DNA from: Sphaerulina vaccinii
Lineage: Eukaryota; Ascomycota; Dothideomycetes; Mycosphaerellales; Mycosphaerellaceae
Assembly: GCA_022570795.1 (NCBI GenBank)
Contig: JAKUDP010000005.1
Span: 682,001-746,000, forward strand
Length of the DNA: 64,000 nucleotides
Direction of reading: 5' to 3'
Shown here piece by piece: positions 11,486 through 21,839 of the stretch. Numbering within the stretch: position 1 is the stretch's first letter; each line of letters starts with the position of its first letter. Below the pieces are notes generated by a model, which ran no database searches, was not told the origin of the DNA, and was given only the letters and a program-made list of their open reading frames with translations. Position numbers and translations under genes: made by a program.

Positions 11486-11783
11486 TTGGAAGTCTTGATT
11501 TACCTACTGCATTTTCTGCCGCCAGCGACAGAGGTCTCGAGCATCTATATAGCCCGATTGATACATGTTTGCACAAGCTGTGCTCCAAACTTGGAAAGCA
11601 CGTCGTTGCAGCCCCACTGACGCCGCTCAAAGATGCGGGACGGCAGAGCACAGCCACGTCTTCGCCTCTTGTCGCGTATTCGTTCCGACTGCATCTCTTC
11701 ACTTCTGATCATCAAGTTCACGACACGAGCATCAATATTGCTACCTTCGCGTTGTCCAGCAATGTGGAACGAGTGTCGACTGA

Positions 11784-14633
11784 ATGGAGGCCGCTGTACG
11801 ATGGTCGCCATTCTCTACTGGCAGTAGGCCGAGATTCTTGGTCGTGGACGTGATAGACCAGAGCTTGACCTTGAACGAGATCACTGACAAGAAATCGAAA
11901 GATGCCAAATTCAAGCAAGTAGCACGATATGGGCGGCTTCCTAACTTCGGCGCCTTCGACTGGTCGAAAAGGGACGAGTCGATAGTTGCTCTAGGCCTGG
12001 TCTCTGGCAGCGCGTGCCTGGCGAACCTCAACGAGAGTGGTGACCGTCCATCAGAGACAATCGCCACATTCAAGCTGAGGCAGCAGAGAAAATGTAACTC
12101 TATCGCTATCAGCACGCAGAACTGGCTGGCGGTGGCTCTTGACCGAACACGATCTGACGCGTGCCTCAACATCTTCGACGCGAGCGGCCACGAAAGCAGT
12201 TCTGAACCCATACGGCGTCTGTGCCCTGCAGAGGTGGTCTCAAGTGTCAGATTCTCGCCGAGCCAGCCTGAGGAGCTTATTGTTGCAGCACAGCGATCCT
12301 TCATCAGGCTGTATGATCTCAGAGGTATGCAGGATGAATGTGTTTGGCCGTGGCGTGTATCACTGACCTTACTTGCAGATGGCTACTTTGCAAGCAACAG
12401 CAGTGCTCAAGTGGCAACAAAGAATGTCAATAACATTGCCATCGACCCTCTTGATGAGAACTACTTCGCATCAGCTGGCTCAACTGGTGACCCCTCCGTG
12501 ACTGTATGGGACAAGCGCTGGATATCCCAAAATGGCTCCGGCAACGGCGGAGGAGGCGCCGTGTTTGACTTCCAGCCTGCCGTTGATAACACAGCAAGTA
12601 CCACAATATGGAGTCTGAGATATTCAGGCCAGCAGCGTGGCCGTCTAGCCATGTGCTCCAGTCGCGGTGAGCTCAAGGTAGTCGACATGATAGAAGGTCG
12701 TTCTTCACTTCTGCATGCTTCGGAGTATCTACCAGTAAATATCTATGGTGGGCAGCCGTGGACACACAACCGGTACGTCTCACAGACGAGGTCGATCGAA
12801 AGGCCTTTCGACTCGAACCCGGAAGCAGAAACAAACACGAAATTGATCGCCTTCGACTGGATTTCTGCAGATCCTCAAGCAGTTGAACAAGATGTGCTAG
12901 CGCTGCGTCCAGACAGAAAGATCGATATTCTGCGTGTGCCTCGGACGATACCTCAAGCCAGCGTCACTGCTCGGCACGATATGTGCTTAGCGTTCGATGA
13001 GCTCTCTATACTGGAGCCAAAGACTCCGAAAGAACCAAACACTGCTCAGCCATACAAGCAGCAGCAGGACGCCGAGGACTTCGGGCCCTTGGATTATCAG
13101 GGTGAAGCAGTGCACAATGACACCGATGACGAGAAGCTAGCATGCAAAGCCGACTCGCCACAACTGGCGAGCATGCTAGCAACTTCGACTCTGCAGCGCG
13201 AGCGATGCCGGCGAGGCTACTTATGGAATTGCGCTAGAAATATGGAGATCGTCTCTGGCAATTGGCAACTGGAGCGTTTATGGGAGATTGTTAATCGCTT
13301 TCGTCAGCAAGCTGCACGAGACGCCATGATCTCAGAGAGGCAGGATCTCGATCTCGCCTATATTGGCATTGCTGCGATCTGCGCCGAGAAAATTGGCACG
13401 AATCAAAATCGCAAGCTGTCATTCAAGAGCGGTAAGATGGAGCATGCAGTGGTGGACTTAGCAGCCTCAAGAGGTCTGCCTCCGTACGAAGGCATTCGCA
13501 CTCAGATTCCCGAGATTCGACAGCTATGTCTCGAAATGTGCGGCTGGAGATTCAGCAAGGATGCTCTCAGCGAAGAGTGCCGAGAGCTTGCTGACAGGGG
13601 CCTACACTATCAAGCCGTGGTACAGGCTGTACTTCATGAGTACAAGCATATCGCGCTGAATCTGCTGCGATCGCTGATCAGAACGAAGACAGTGCCTAAT
13701 ATAGGGTTAGGAGCACTGCTAGCTTCGGACAAGATCAACGACGAGCAGCGCGAAATGTGCATGTGGATGGCTGCTGATACCGACGATCCTGCTCTCAAGG
13801 CTTTGCTGGCATATCTGACTACTGGAGACTGGCGAGACGTCATGAAGACGAACTACCTGCATCTTGGGTATCGTGTCGCGCTTGGACTGAAGTACCTCAA
13901 CGATACCGAACTATATGGCTTCATACAGACCGAGACTGCAAGGGCAGTCAAGAATGGAGACCTGGAAGGCGTCCTCCTCACAGGACTTGGCGAACAATCG
14001 ATGGACTTACTTCAGACCTATATCACCAAAACGAACGACCTGCAGACAGCAGTATTGGCCACGGCTTACACGAATCCGCGCTATATCGACGATGTCAGAT
14101 GGGAGATGTGGAAAGAGACATACTTTATGCAAATGCAGAGCTGGCGCGCATTCACAGAACGAAGTCAGTTCATGGTCCAGCACATTCAGATGGCTAAATC
14201 GAAAGATGGACAGAGTCTGTCAGATCCTGCAGCTTCACAAGTCACCCTGCGATGCAATCACTGTCAGCTCTCTCTTGCCAAGTACAGCAACAATACCAAG
14301 AAACGTGCTGGCGGAGAACAGAAGAGCGCAACTTCTCTGCCTGCTGGTGCAAAGGGCTCGGTGGCTGTCTCGGCCAGCGCAGGCATCGTGTGTCCAAAGT
14401 GTGGAAGGCATATGCCGAGGTGTGGAATATGCAAGTTGTGGCTGGGAACACCTGATCCGAATCGAAGAGGAGGCGCAAAAGAGTTGTCGAAACTGGATGA
14501 GGTTATGGCGAAGTTTCTGACATTCTGTGTGAGCTGTGAGCATGGATTCCATGCTGATCATGCAAAGAGGTGGTTTCAGAAGCATGATATCTGTCCTGTG
14601 CCGGACTGTAGGTGTTTGTGTACGGTGAGGTGA
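11784..14633 (+). CDS. SEA4: WD40 / zinc-ribbon protein of the SEA/GATOR2 complex (MIOS/Sea4 type)
   Basis: Two exons, 11784-12324 and 12379-14633, giving 931 residues. The 54-nt intron has a GTATGC donor and a TTGCAG acceptor and contains no stop, so an unspliced reading also stays open. The N-terminal half carries WD40-type repeats (blades ending in VTVWDK and FDWS motifs), followed by an alpha-helical solenoid. The C-terminus has a RING-like zinc region with paired Cys/His (CNHC, CPKCGRHMPRCGIC, CVSCEHGFHADH, CPVPDCRCLC), the hallmark of Mio. In yeast this subunit belongs to SEACAT, the activator of TORC1 signalling at the vacuole in response to amino acids. It is divergent from the hydrolase gene. 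Confidence 0.88.
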   Translation: MEAAVRWSPFSTGSRPRFLVVDVIDQSLTLNEITDKKSKDAKFKQVARYGRLPNFGAFDWSKRDESIVALGLVSGSACLANLNESGDRPSETIATFKLRQQRKCNSIAISTQNWLAVALDRTRSDACLNIFDASGHESSSEPIRRLCPAEVVSSVRFSPSQPEELIVAAQRSFIRLYDLRGMQDECVWPWRVSLTLLADGYFASNSSAQVATKNVNNIAIDPLDENYFASAGSTGDPSVTVWDKRWISQNGSGNGGGGAVFDFQPAVDNTASTTIWSLRYSGQQRGRLAMCSSRGELKVVDMIEGRSSLLHASEYLPVNIYGGQPWTHNRYVSQTRSIERPFDSNPEAETNTKLIAFDWISADPQAVEQDVLALRPDRKIDILRVPRTIPQASVTARHDMCLAFDELSILEPKTPKEPNTAQPYKQQQDAEDFGPLDYQGEAVHNDTDDEKLACKADSPQLASMLATSTLQRERCRRGYLWNCARNMEIVSGNWQLERLWEIVNRFRQQAARDAMISERQDLDLAYIGIAAICAEKIGTNQNRKLSFKSGKMEHAVVDLAASRGLPPYEGIRTQIPEIRQLCLEMCGWRFSKDALSEECRELADRGLHYQAVVQAVLHEYKHIALNLLRSLIRTKTVPNIGLGALLASDKINDEQREMCMWMAADTDDPALKALLAYLTTGDWRDVMKTNYLHLGYRVALGLKYLNDTELYGFIQTETARAVKNGDLEGVLLTGLGEQSMDLLQTYITKTNDLQTAVLATAYTNPRYIDDVRWEMWKETYFMQMQSWRAFTERSQFMVQHIQMAKSKDGQSLSDPAASQVTLRCNHCQLSLAKYSNNTKKRAGGEQKSATSLPAGAKGSVAVSASAGIVCPKCGRHMPRCGICKLWLGTPDPNRRGGAKELSKLDEVMAKFLTFCVSCEHGFHADHAKRWFQKHDICPVPDCRCLCTVR

Positions 14634-14812
14634 TCGGAGAGGTAGTAGTTCGTTCACACTCTACTGAATTGCTCATTCTTCTCTAAATTCTCTGTAACAA
14701 CTGCAATGGTATCACTCTGTTGGCACGTGCCTTGTTACAGCTCTTTTGCAAGAGCCTTATTTTGTACTTCTGAGGAGCACACCCTTCGCCCTCCAGATAT
14801 TACTGCCTGCAA

Positions 14813-15844
14813 TCATCTTCTGCGCACTGGGGCCCAAGTCCCTGCTCGATGATACTCCTGTGCTAGCCGAACTTCTTCCAATTGCCGTCGCACGGCTGTT
14901 TTTCCAGCTTGATGGCGCCGCGCTTGTGTCTCACGCACCAAACAGTTGTGTCGATTATTATGTGTTGGAGTATAGATTTGTATCTCATGTCCATTGAAGC
15001 GAGGACAGCGACCACCACTTCCCCAGTGGAAGCCAGTTCCAGAGGCTCGCTGGCCACATAGATAGCAGAATTCCGTACCACACGGACATGACATGTGGTT
15101 GCAGCCATATCTGAGAGCGATAGGTGCGTGACACCCTGGGCAAAGCTGATAGTGTCGGCCTCTGATCTGTCCTTTAAAGCGCTTGCGAAGTTCGTCGGCG
15201 GAATCTATACATGCATGTTCGTCCGAGTTCAATGTCGAACACCGAGAGCAGGTCCTTGTCGAACAGTGTGAGCAAACAACGTTCGCATTCCTTTGCTTAG
15301 ACTTTCGTCCCAGATATGCATCACACTGAGGCGCTGCGCAGTAAAGTCGGTCAACTCGTGGGACAGCGTAGACTTTCAGGCGCTCTTCATAGCTTATGAT
15401 AAAGGCCTTGGAGAAGTGACGTCTGACAGCTCTGAAGTCTATGCTTTCACCACCCCATTTCACTGGAGCATACTCGTTGAGTAGATGTTGATGAAACTGA
15501 GGTCGGATGCCGTGATCGAAGCATGCTTGGCAGATTCGATCGCCATGGATCTTTGCTGCTGCAATGCCCTCGATGTTTTCGCAACACACACTGCAGTGGA
15601 AGGTTCTTGATGATAGAAATCGCAGCGCAATTCGGGCGAGTTCGTGGGTAAACAAGATCAGCACCTGGAGAAAGAAAAGTGTGATGGCCACTCCAGCATA
15701 GGCCACTAATCCGATCCCTGTATAGTCGAGGGTGTTGAATTGTAGAATCGGCCGGAAACGCTGTTCGAGGTTGTGAGTCGTAGCGTCAGATGTCGAGGAC
15801 ATTTCGAGCATGTTGCGATGTGGTGGACGCAGCAAGGCTTGCAT
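14813..15844 (-). CDS. Membrane-anchored RBR-type E3 ubiquitin ligase
   Basis: Single-exon, 343 residues. A hydrophobic segment at about 43-75 (TGIGLVAYAGVAITLFFLQV...) predicts one N-terminal membrane anchor. A RING1-like segment follows (CSVCCENI...CQACF) but lacks the usual CxH centre. An IBR comes next (YCAAPQCDAYLG ... CSHCSTRTCSRC ... H..C), then RING2 (CPGCHAPIALRYGCNHMSC...FCYLCG). The Cys of GCNHM is at the position of the catalytic Cys that forms the ubiquitin thioester in the RBR family, so activity is plausible despite the weak RING1. The last 40 residues are basic. Target and membrane are unknown. It is tail-to-tail with the MIOS gene (about 180 bp apart). Confidence 0.82.
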   Translation of the reverse strand: MQALLRPPHRNMLEMSSTSDATTHNLEQRFRPILQFNTLDYTGIGLVAYAGVAITLFFLQVLILFTHELARIALRFLSSRTFHCSVCCENIEGIAAAKIHGDRICQACFDHGIRPQFHQHLLNEYAPVKWGGESIDFRAVRRHFSKAFIISYEERLKVYAVPRVDRLYCAAPQCDAYLGRKSKQRNANVVCSHCSTRTCSRCSTLNSDEHACIDSADELRKRFKGQIRGRHYQLCPGCHAPIALRYGCNHMSCPCGTEFCYLCGQRASGTGFHWGSGGRCPRFNGHEIQIYTPTHNNRHNCLVRETQARRHQAGKTAVRRQLEEVRLAQEYHRAGTWAPVRRR

Positions 15845-16070
15845 ATGCTTCGCGCATGAGATTGAGGCCAGATCGTGGTTCGTGACTTCCCGAAACCTTC
15901 CTCATTTTCGACATGTATTGTGGGCCGGTGGAAGGTGCCTTCCTGTGACAGACATCGCGGGAGCAACGGGTACGCGATCAATGTGTCGTCTAGTCCATTG
16001 TGCCATATCTTGATCGTGGATGTTGTTCAGTATTCAGTCTCAGCTCGCAAAGTGTATTCCGCTGATGGCC

Positions 16071-18059
16071 TCACCACTTTTCGTCGATGGGGATTGCATT
16101 CTGCGCATCAAATGGCCTGCTCTCATACTCTACACACTTAGCCTCCAGCCATGTGTCATATTCATCATAGTTCTCGTCCTGGCCTGGCCTTCTCCTGCCC
16201 ATGCCACCATCTGGGCCTGAGAAGTGTCCAATGCCCATGACAGGCCAAATTGGAATCGCACATATCTGACCAAGACCGCAACCTGGTTCACATGTTTTGT
16301 ATTGCTCATCCCAGCCTAGCCACGCTGTCAACTCCTCTAGAGCGCCCAAATTCTCCACAGATGTGGAAGATATAGTGTGAATCAATTCGGGCGTCAGGTC
16401 GGGGAGATGCGAGATGTTGTTGAAGTTCTGCAGCCATATGAGTTCTGTTGATAAGAACACTGGCAACAGGACGGAGCAGATGGAAGATAGAGTCTGCAGG
16501 ATGGCGTTGTATGTCACATTCTCGCTTCTTGTCAGCTTTTGGTTGGAATCCAGGACACTTTGCTGTGCCTTGCAACGATCAAGAGCAGCTAGAGAGTTTG
16601 TGTGCGAGGTCGAGAAAGCATGGTCGATGGTAGACGGCGTGTATGCAGGGTATTCGTAGAAAGGCATGTAGAGGTGATGCGTCAACAATCGAATATGAGT
16701 CAGCCAAGACCGTGTCTCGTTGATGTTGGCCGCCGGTGTCGAGCTGGACAGGACTGTCCGAAGCTCGAGGAACTCAGAGCTGTAGTCACTAAGGATACGC
16801 TGTGTGACAGTGACCCAGTCAATGCCGCTGCACGTGTGGCTGTCTGATTGCAATGTATCTCGCATGCGCTTTTCCAGTTCCTTGCGCATATACAGGCCAT
16901 CCGATACGCTGACATTCGTCGCTCGCTGATACCGCCGTCTGTGGCTGAGCTTGCGAAGACCCGCAGATCGATTATCGATGTGCTCTGGTTGTTGCCAGAA
17001 GCCGTGCGAGGTAAGGTTGAGTCTTTGCCGCTCTGCTTCTTCTCTTACTCTGCTTTGCCCTTCCAAGGCGGGATCATAGAAGCTGAACAGTCCGCAGCTA
17101 TCGATCTTGACTCGGAATTCGCCGCTACTGGGCATGCCTTGAACGAATCCGTAAGCCCTTGCAGCAGAGAGAAACCACTCGTAAGCATCTCGAGCTCTGA
17201 AGGCAGAATTCCCACGTCCCCAACCACGGTTAGGAGGCAGTCCTGTGTATGACGGTGCGCTAACATTCAGCCATGAAACCAGCTGGGCTGAGGGCGAGGT
17301 AAAGTTGCACCATATCAGCTCGAACGCAGCATTCATCCTGATCACGCCTTCAAAGCCCCATCCCGGTCCGCCAAGATCTTTGTCCATGATGAAGGTGCAT
17401 AGTCCTTCGGCACGATCGTACTCGCCTTGTAAGGGATTGAAGCCTGGTGGAGGTCCACCATGTCCTCGTCCAGGACCTCGTCCGTGTCCAGGGCCTCGCG
17501 GCGGACCACCATCTAGTGAATCGTGGGTTCGCTCTGGGTGAGTCTCATTGGGTCGTCTACGAGGCGGTCCTCCCCAGACAGGATTCTTGGGCACACTTGC
17601 AGAATTGTTGTACAGCACAAGCATTTGAGTGTCCATACTGCCATTGTCTGTCAGGGCGGCGCTGGTACCATCAAAATAGAGAACCTTGACAGGTCTTGTG
17701 GTTCGATATGTAAGCAAATGGCTCTCATCGAGCTCTCCGAAGATGGCATAGGCCATTGATGCGTCGAAGGCAAACCATTCTGGACTTGGCGGGAAGCTGC
17801 TGTTGCCATGTGCGTGGTACAGATTGGTATGCTGTGGTATCGTCCCGGTGGCAATGGTATGGCCATTAGGGTAGAAGGTATTCGACCATTGCTGGAGAAG
17901 TGAGAAAGTGGAATGGAAGATAAGAGGAGATGGCGATGAGAAGTTGAGTCGTGGATAGATGTCGTTCTTGACGTGTAGGACTTGCTGTAGGCAGTTATTG
18001 CTGACGACCACAGGAATATGGCAGCTTAGTAGAACGAATGCTATGATGAAATTCCCCAT
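16071..18059 (-). CDS. Large secreted protein of unknown function, fungal-conserved
   Basis: Single-exon, 662 residues from the ATG at 18059, chosen because it opens a clear signal peptide (MGNFIIAFVLLSCHIPVVVS). The in-frame extension to 18152 would put 31 polar residues before it. There is no later membrane segment and no GPI-type tail, so secretion is likely. Several N-glycosylation sequons are present. A segment near residue 130 (VKVLYFDGTSAALTDNGSMD) resembles one I associate with uncharacterised Pezizomycotina secreted or membrane proteins; this is recollection, not a search. A Gly/Pro/Arg-rich low-complexity insert (about 200-220) precedes the second half. The C-terminal region has paired Cys (CEPGCGLGQIC). 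No catalytic motif is recognised. Confidence 0.7.
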   Translation of the reverse strand: MGNFIIAFVLLSCHIPVVVSNNCLQQVLHVKNDIYPRLNFSSPSPLIFHSTFSLLQQWSNTFYPNGHTIATGTIPQHTNLYHAHGNSSFPPSPEWFAFDASMAYAIFGELDESHLLTYRTTRPVKVLYFDGTSAALTDNGSMDTQMLVLYNNSASVPKNPVWGGPPRRRPNETHPERTHDSLDGGPPRGPGHGRGPGRGHGGPPPGFNPLQGEYDRAEGLCTFIMDKDLGGPGWGFEGVIRMNAAFELIWCNFTSPSAQLVSWLNVSAPSYTGLPPNRGWGRGNSAFRARDAYEWFLSAARAYGFVQGMPSSGEFRVKIDSCGLFSFYDPALEGQSRVREEAERQRLNLTSHGFWQQPEHIDNRSAGLRKLSHRRRYQRATNVSVSDGLYMRKELEKRMRDTLQSDSHTCSGIDWVTVTQRILSDYSSEFLELRTVLSSSTPAANINETRSWLTHIRLLTHHLYMPFYEYPAYTPSTIDHAFSTSHTNSLAALDRCKAQQSVLDSNQKLTRSENVTYNAILQTLSSICSVLLPVFLSTELIWLQNFNNISHLPDLTPELIHTISSTSVENLGALEELTAWLGWDEQYKTCEPGCGLGQICAIPIWPVMGIGHFSGPDGGMGRRRPGQDENYDEYDTWLEAKCVEYESRPFDAQNAIPIDEKW

Positions 18060-18395
18060 TGCGACATGTGGAGTAGAGAAGCTGAAGATGTGGATGTCGC
18101 AGTATGGATGGATGCCTACCTTCATCCTGCGTTGTACAAAAGGTACAAACAATCCTGTGAAGGCCGGAATACCGTACGCGTGGCGGTCTTATCTATGCGG
18201 ATAAGGTGGTCGCTGTGTCTAGAAGAAAACAGCCAAGCAGGTCGAGCACTAGTTCCGGAAACGACCGAGCCATTGACAAGTCGTTCGTTCGTTCTGTTGA
18301 TCGCGTCGCGTTAATTGAGCAGGCGCGGCGCGTTTCTCTGAGCAGCATCATCGACCGCTTTCATCGAACTCAAGACATTCACCAACACAACGACC
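18060..18395. other. Divergent intergenic region with MCB-like site
   Basis: 336 bp between the divergent secreted-protein gene and RFC5. It holds one perfect ACGCGT (listed separately) and a GC-rich stretch of GCG steps near 18300-18340. No gene is supported. Confidence 0.6.
18176..18181. promoter_or_regulatory. MCB-type element ACGCGT upstream of RFC5
   Basis: A perfect palindromic MluI-cell-cycle-box core lies 215 bp upstream of the RFC5 start. MBF-type factors bind this element in fungi and drive G1/S expression of replication genes. The site is seen; its function is inferred. The same hexamer occurs by chance elsewhere in the window. Confidence 0.4.
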
Positions 18396-19575
18396 ATGGC
18401 TCTCCTCGTCGACAAACACCGTCCACGCACGCTCGATACACTCTCCTATCATCCCGAACTATCAGAACGACTCCGCGCTCTCGCCAACAGCGGTGATTTC
18501 CCCCATCTCCTCATCTATGGCCCATCAGGAGCAGGCAAGAAGACTCGCATCACAGCAACTCTGCGCGCACTATACGGTCCAGGAGTCGAGAAGATCAAGA
18601 TCGACAGCAGAGTCTTCCAAACCACTTCAAACCGGAAGCTAGAGTTCAACATTGTCTCATCCAACTACCACTTGGAAATTACACCCTCTGATGTCGGCAA
18701 CTATGACAGAGTGGTAGTGCAAGACTTGCTGAAGGAAGTGGCACAAACGCAACAAGTCGATCTAGCCGCGAAACAGCGCTTCAAGGTGGTGGTCATCAAT
18801 GAGGCGGATTCATTGACACGAGATGCTCAAGCAGCTCTGCGTCGAACGATGGAGAAGTACAGTCCCAACCTTCGTCTCATCCTGCTGGCGAATAGCACAT
18901 CAAACATCATAGCGCCCATCAGATCTCGTTGTCTGCTTGTGCGCGTGTCTGCACCTACGGAAGCTGAGGTTTGCGAAGTGCTCGCGAAGGTTGGCAAGGA
19001 TGAGAGGTATACAAGCTGCGTACCACTGGAGCAGAAGATTGCCAAAGAGTCGAAGAGGAATCTGAGGAGAGCATTGCTCATGTTCGAGGCTATTCATGCA
19101 CAGAACGAGCAGGTTTCAGAGAAGACGCCTATTCCGCCTCCAGACTGGGAAGCCTTGATTGAGGTCATTGCGAAGGAGATCATCGAGGAGAGAAGTCCAG
19201 CGAGAATCTTGCATGTGAGAGCGAAGCTGTACGATCTGTTGACGCATTGCATTCCTGCTACGACGATATTGAAGGTGCGTATCCTTGAAAACCTGATCTT
19301 AGGAGCATAATGCTAACATGATTTTAGACTCTCACATTCAAGCTCATGCCAAAGCTGGACGACAGTCTGAAACCCGACATTGTCAAGTGGGCTGCCTTTT
19401 ACGAGCATCGTATTCGAATGGGATCAAAGGTCATCTTCCACCTGGAGGCTTTCGTGACGAAGTTCATGCGGATATACGAGATGTGAATGAGCCTTGTCAT
19501 CCCTTATGAACATCCATACTGATATAACCCAGGCACTTCATGGGCATGGACCTCGACGATGAGCTGTTCGACTGA
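18396..19575 (+). CDS. RFC5: Replication factor C small subunit (yeast Rfc5 / human RFC3 type)
   Basis: Three exons, 18396-19274, 19328-19482 and 19533-19575, giving 358 residues. The N-terminus starts with the VDKHRPRTLDTLS motif, followed by Walker A (GPSGAGKKTR). The degenerate VVINEADSLTRDAQAALRRTMEKY segment takes the place of DEAD and carries the SRC-type motif region (APIRSRCLLVR). NLRRALLM lies in the lid. Rfc5 belongs to the pentameric clamp loader that opens PCNA at primer-template junctions, and it also serves in the Rad24, Ctf18 and Elg1 variants. The second intron splits the Met codon before HFMGMDLDDELFD, and the final exon codes for only 14 residues. Both introns are in the 3' third. 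Confidence 0.93.
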
Positions 19576-19833
19576 ATGGCTCTGTTCGTATTCCTGCCGC
19601 TTTCACATGTTCTCGGTCTTTAGCGCGGCGTTATTTTAGCGGGACGATGAGGTCATGCTTGCGATGAGTGAGAGCTCTTTCCAATGCGTGAGGACGTTGC
19701 AGCTCAACAACAGAAAGTGAACATTTCGACTGCATACCAGACACTTCACATTCTCAAATCCACATTGAGGAACCACTGAGCCACACAAGACACCAGGAAA
19801 CCTTACAGCCCAGTCCCACACAACCAGATCGAC

Positions 19834-20241
19834 ATGTCTTCCAACCTGATGGAAACCGAGAAAGGCGGCGAACAGACTCAGTACAGAACATCTCCTAACG
19901 ACTTCTCCCCTTCGCTCTTACTAACACAGCCTAGATACGAAGGCGAGAACTCCGACGTGATCCCCACTTCCAAGTCTACTGGCCAGTTCGGGTCCTCCGC
20001 AGACAATACAACAGAAGATCCCTCAGCCACAGCCGAAGCAAAGCAACAACGAGCAGAACGTGGAGAGAAGACAGCAGAAAACATTAGATATGGACAGACG
20101 ATTTCCGAAGGTGGTATGAGTGGGTTCACTGGACAGGGTGGGAGTGGTGTCGAGCAAGAGGCCAACAGCGAAGGCAAGGTGGGGCGGGAAGCACAAGGGT
20201 ATGGTGGGAAGGAAGATCAGAACAAGGAGATTGGTGCTTGA
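19834..20241 (+). CDS. Small disordered hydrophilic protein, unknown
   Basis: Single-exon, 135 residues, rich in Gly, Glu, Ser, Thr and Gln with almost no hydrophobic core, so probably disordered. The stretch AKQQRAERGEKTAENIRYGQ and the Gly-rich GMSGFTGQGGSG segment recall small stress-associated, LEA-like fungal proteins, but I cannot assign a family. The start at 19834 is the first ATG in frame. Confidence 0.6.
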   Translation: MSSNLMETEKGGEQTQYRTSPNDFSPSLLLTQPRYEGENSDVIPTSKSTGQFGSSADNTTEDPSATAEAKQQRAERGEKTAENIRYGQTISEGGMSGFTGQGGSGVEQEANSEGKVGREAQGYGGKEDQNKEIGA

Positions 20242-20765
20242 GTGTGAGGTCGAAGAGATCGAGGGATGGAGAGTCGAAGGATTGCAGACGAGAAGCACCG
20301 ATATGAAGAACAAGTTTCCAGCAGGCGAGAGCTACCAAAGTCTCCAGACGGACTGGGCCTATCATCACATGAGGACCGCGTCAACCTCATGGAAACCGAG
20401 CGCAAGTGAGCTGTCATGTATGGCGAGCTCACTGAGCCAGCGAGACGTCAGTGTTTTCGCTTACAACCAGCTTCGCGATTGAAGATATCCCACATTCCTG
20501 ATCAGGAAACATCTTACCGAAACAGGAAAAAGCCAATGGCAATCCAAGATACAACTTTCGTCTACGAGGTATCAGTGTATAGAACTGATTCTAGGACATA
20601 GGTTGCCATAACGGGCAAGGAGCTGATGTGTTCCACTGACCAGTATCAGATTCCTTTTCGATGTTTTCGACATAAATCTCCCATTGTCCTTGTCCTGCAA
20701 CGGCAACGAGATCAGCTTCGTCAACTTCGCTCTCCATCTTCACTTCCGCTAACATCACGGCAACT
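20242..20765. other. Intergenic, 524 bp
   Basis: Between the small disordered protein and the SDR gene. Open frames here are short and unspliceable; I see no gene. Pyrimidine-rich leader sequence lies just before the SDR start. Confidence 0.5.
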
Positions 20766-21693
20766 ATGTCACTTCAAGGAAAGGTAGCTCTCATCACAGG
20801 CGGCGGCAAGACTCTTGGAGCAGGTATGCACTCTTCACTGTATACTCAATCATTGAAGCAACTGTACTCACCACGACATAGAAACTGCCCGTGAGCTTGC
20901 CAAGGAGAAAGCCACTCTAGCGATTCACTACAACTCGCCCAAGACGAAAGATGTCACGCTCAGGTTCGTCCAGGAATTGAACAACGCCGGCATTACGACT
21001 TCCGTCCACAGTGGCGACCTAACCACCGCTGCCGCATGCGAGAACCTCTTCCAAGAAGTCCTGGACACCCATGGCAAAGTCGACATCCTCGTCAACACAG
21101 TCGGCATGGTCTTGAAGAAGCCAATCACAGAAATCAGCGAGAATGAATACGATACCATGTTCGCGTCAGTTTCCAACCTTCATGAAATCCCGATGATCGC
21201 TTGCTAAATACCGCTTCATCAGCATCAACTCCAAAGCCGCTTTCTTCCTCCTCAAAGAAGGCGCGAAACACATCCAACCAGGCGGCAAAATCGTCAGCGT
21301 CGTGACCGCACTTCTCGGAGCTTTCACAGGACTCTACACATCTTATGCTGGTTCCAAAGCCCCAGTGGACCATTTTACACGTGGAGTGGCTAAGGAGTTG
21401 GCGGATAAGAAGATCTCTGTAAATGCTGTTGCTCCCGGCCCAATGGATACACGTGAGTTGTTTTAGTATCTGCAGTTCTTGGAGTCACAGATAGCTGATG
21501 TGATGAGGACTTTGCAGCTTTCTTCTATGGTCAAGAGACACCCGAAGCCGTTGCATTTCATACAAGTCAGGGAATGGGTGGAAGGTTGACGGATATTAAG
21601 GATATTGCTCCTATTATTCGTTTCTTGTGTACTGAAGGTGGATGGATCACTGGACAGACGCTGTTTGCGAATGGAGGGTATACTACTCGTTGA
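20766..21693 (+). CDS. Short-chain dehydrogenase/reductase, FabG-like
   Basis: Four exons, 20766-20823, 20882-21164, 21223-21452 and 21518-21693, giving 248 residues, a normal size for a classical SDR. The NADP-binding motif TGGGKTLGAG sits at about residues 11-20 and is split by intron 1. The NNAG position reads NTVG. Catalytic Tyr and Lys are in the YAGSK motif, and the PGPMDT loop precedes intron 3. The end (WITGQTLFANGGYTTR) is the usual SDR C-terminus. All three introns keep phase and conserved motifs. It is a stand-alone oxidoreductase with unknown substrate; the nearest neighbours are not an obvious biosynthetic cluster. Confidence 0.88.
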
Positions 21694-21839
21694 GTGCCCG
21701 TTCATGTAGCTGAGGGGGAGTGCAGGCTGTGTGATGCTCAAATGTCTTTATCCTGTCGCATTGAACAATGATATTGATTTGCCGGGCGTTGACAAGACTG
21801 GAGAAAAGTGATAGTATAATCCTCAACATATGCGAGCAA

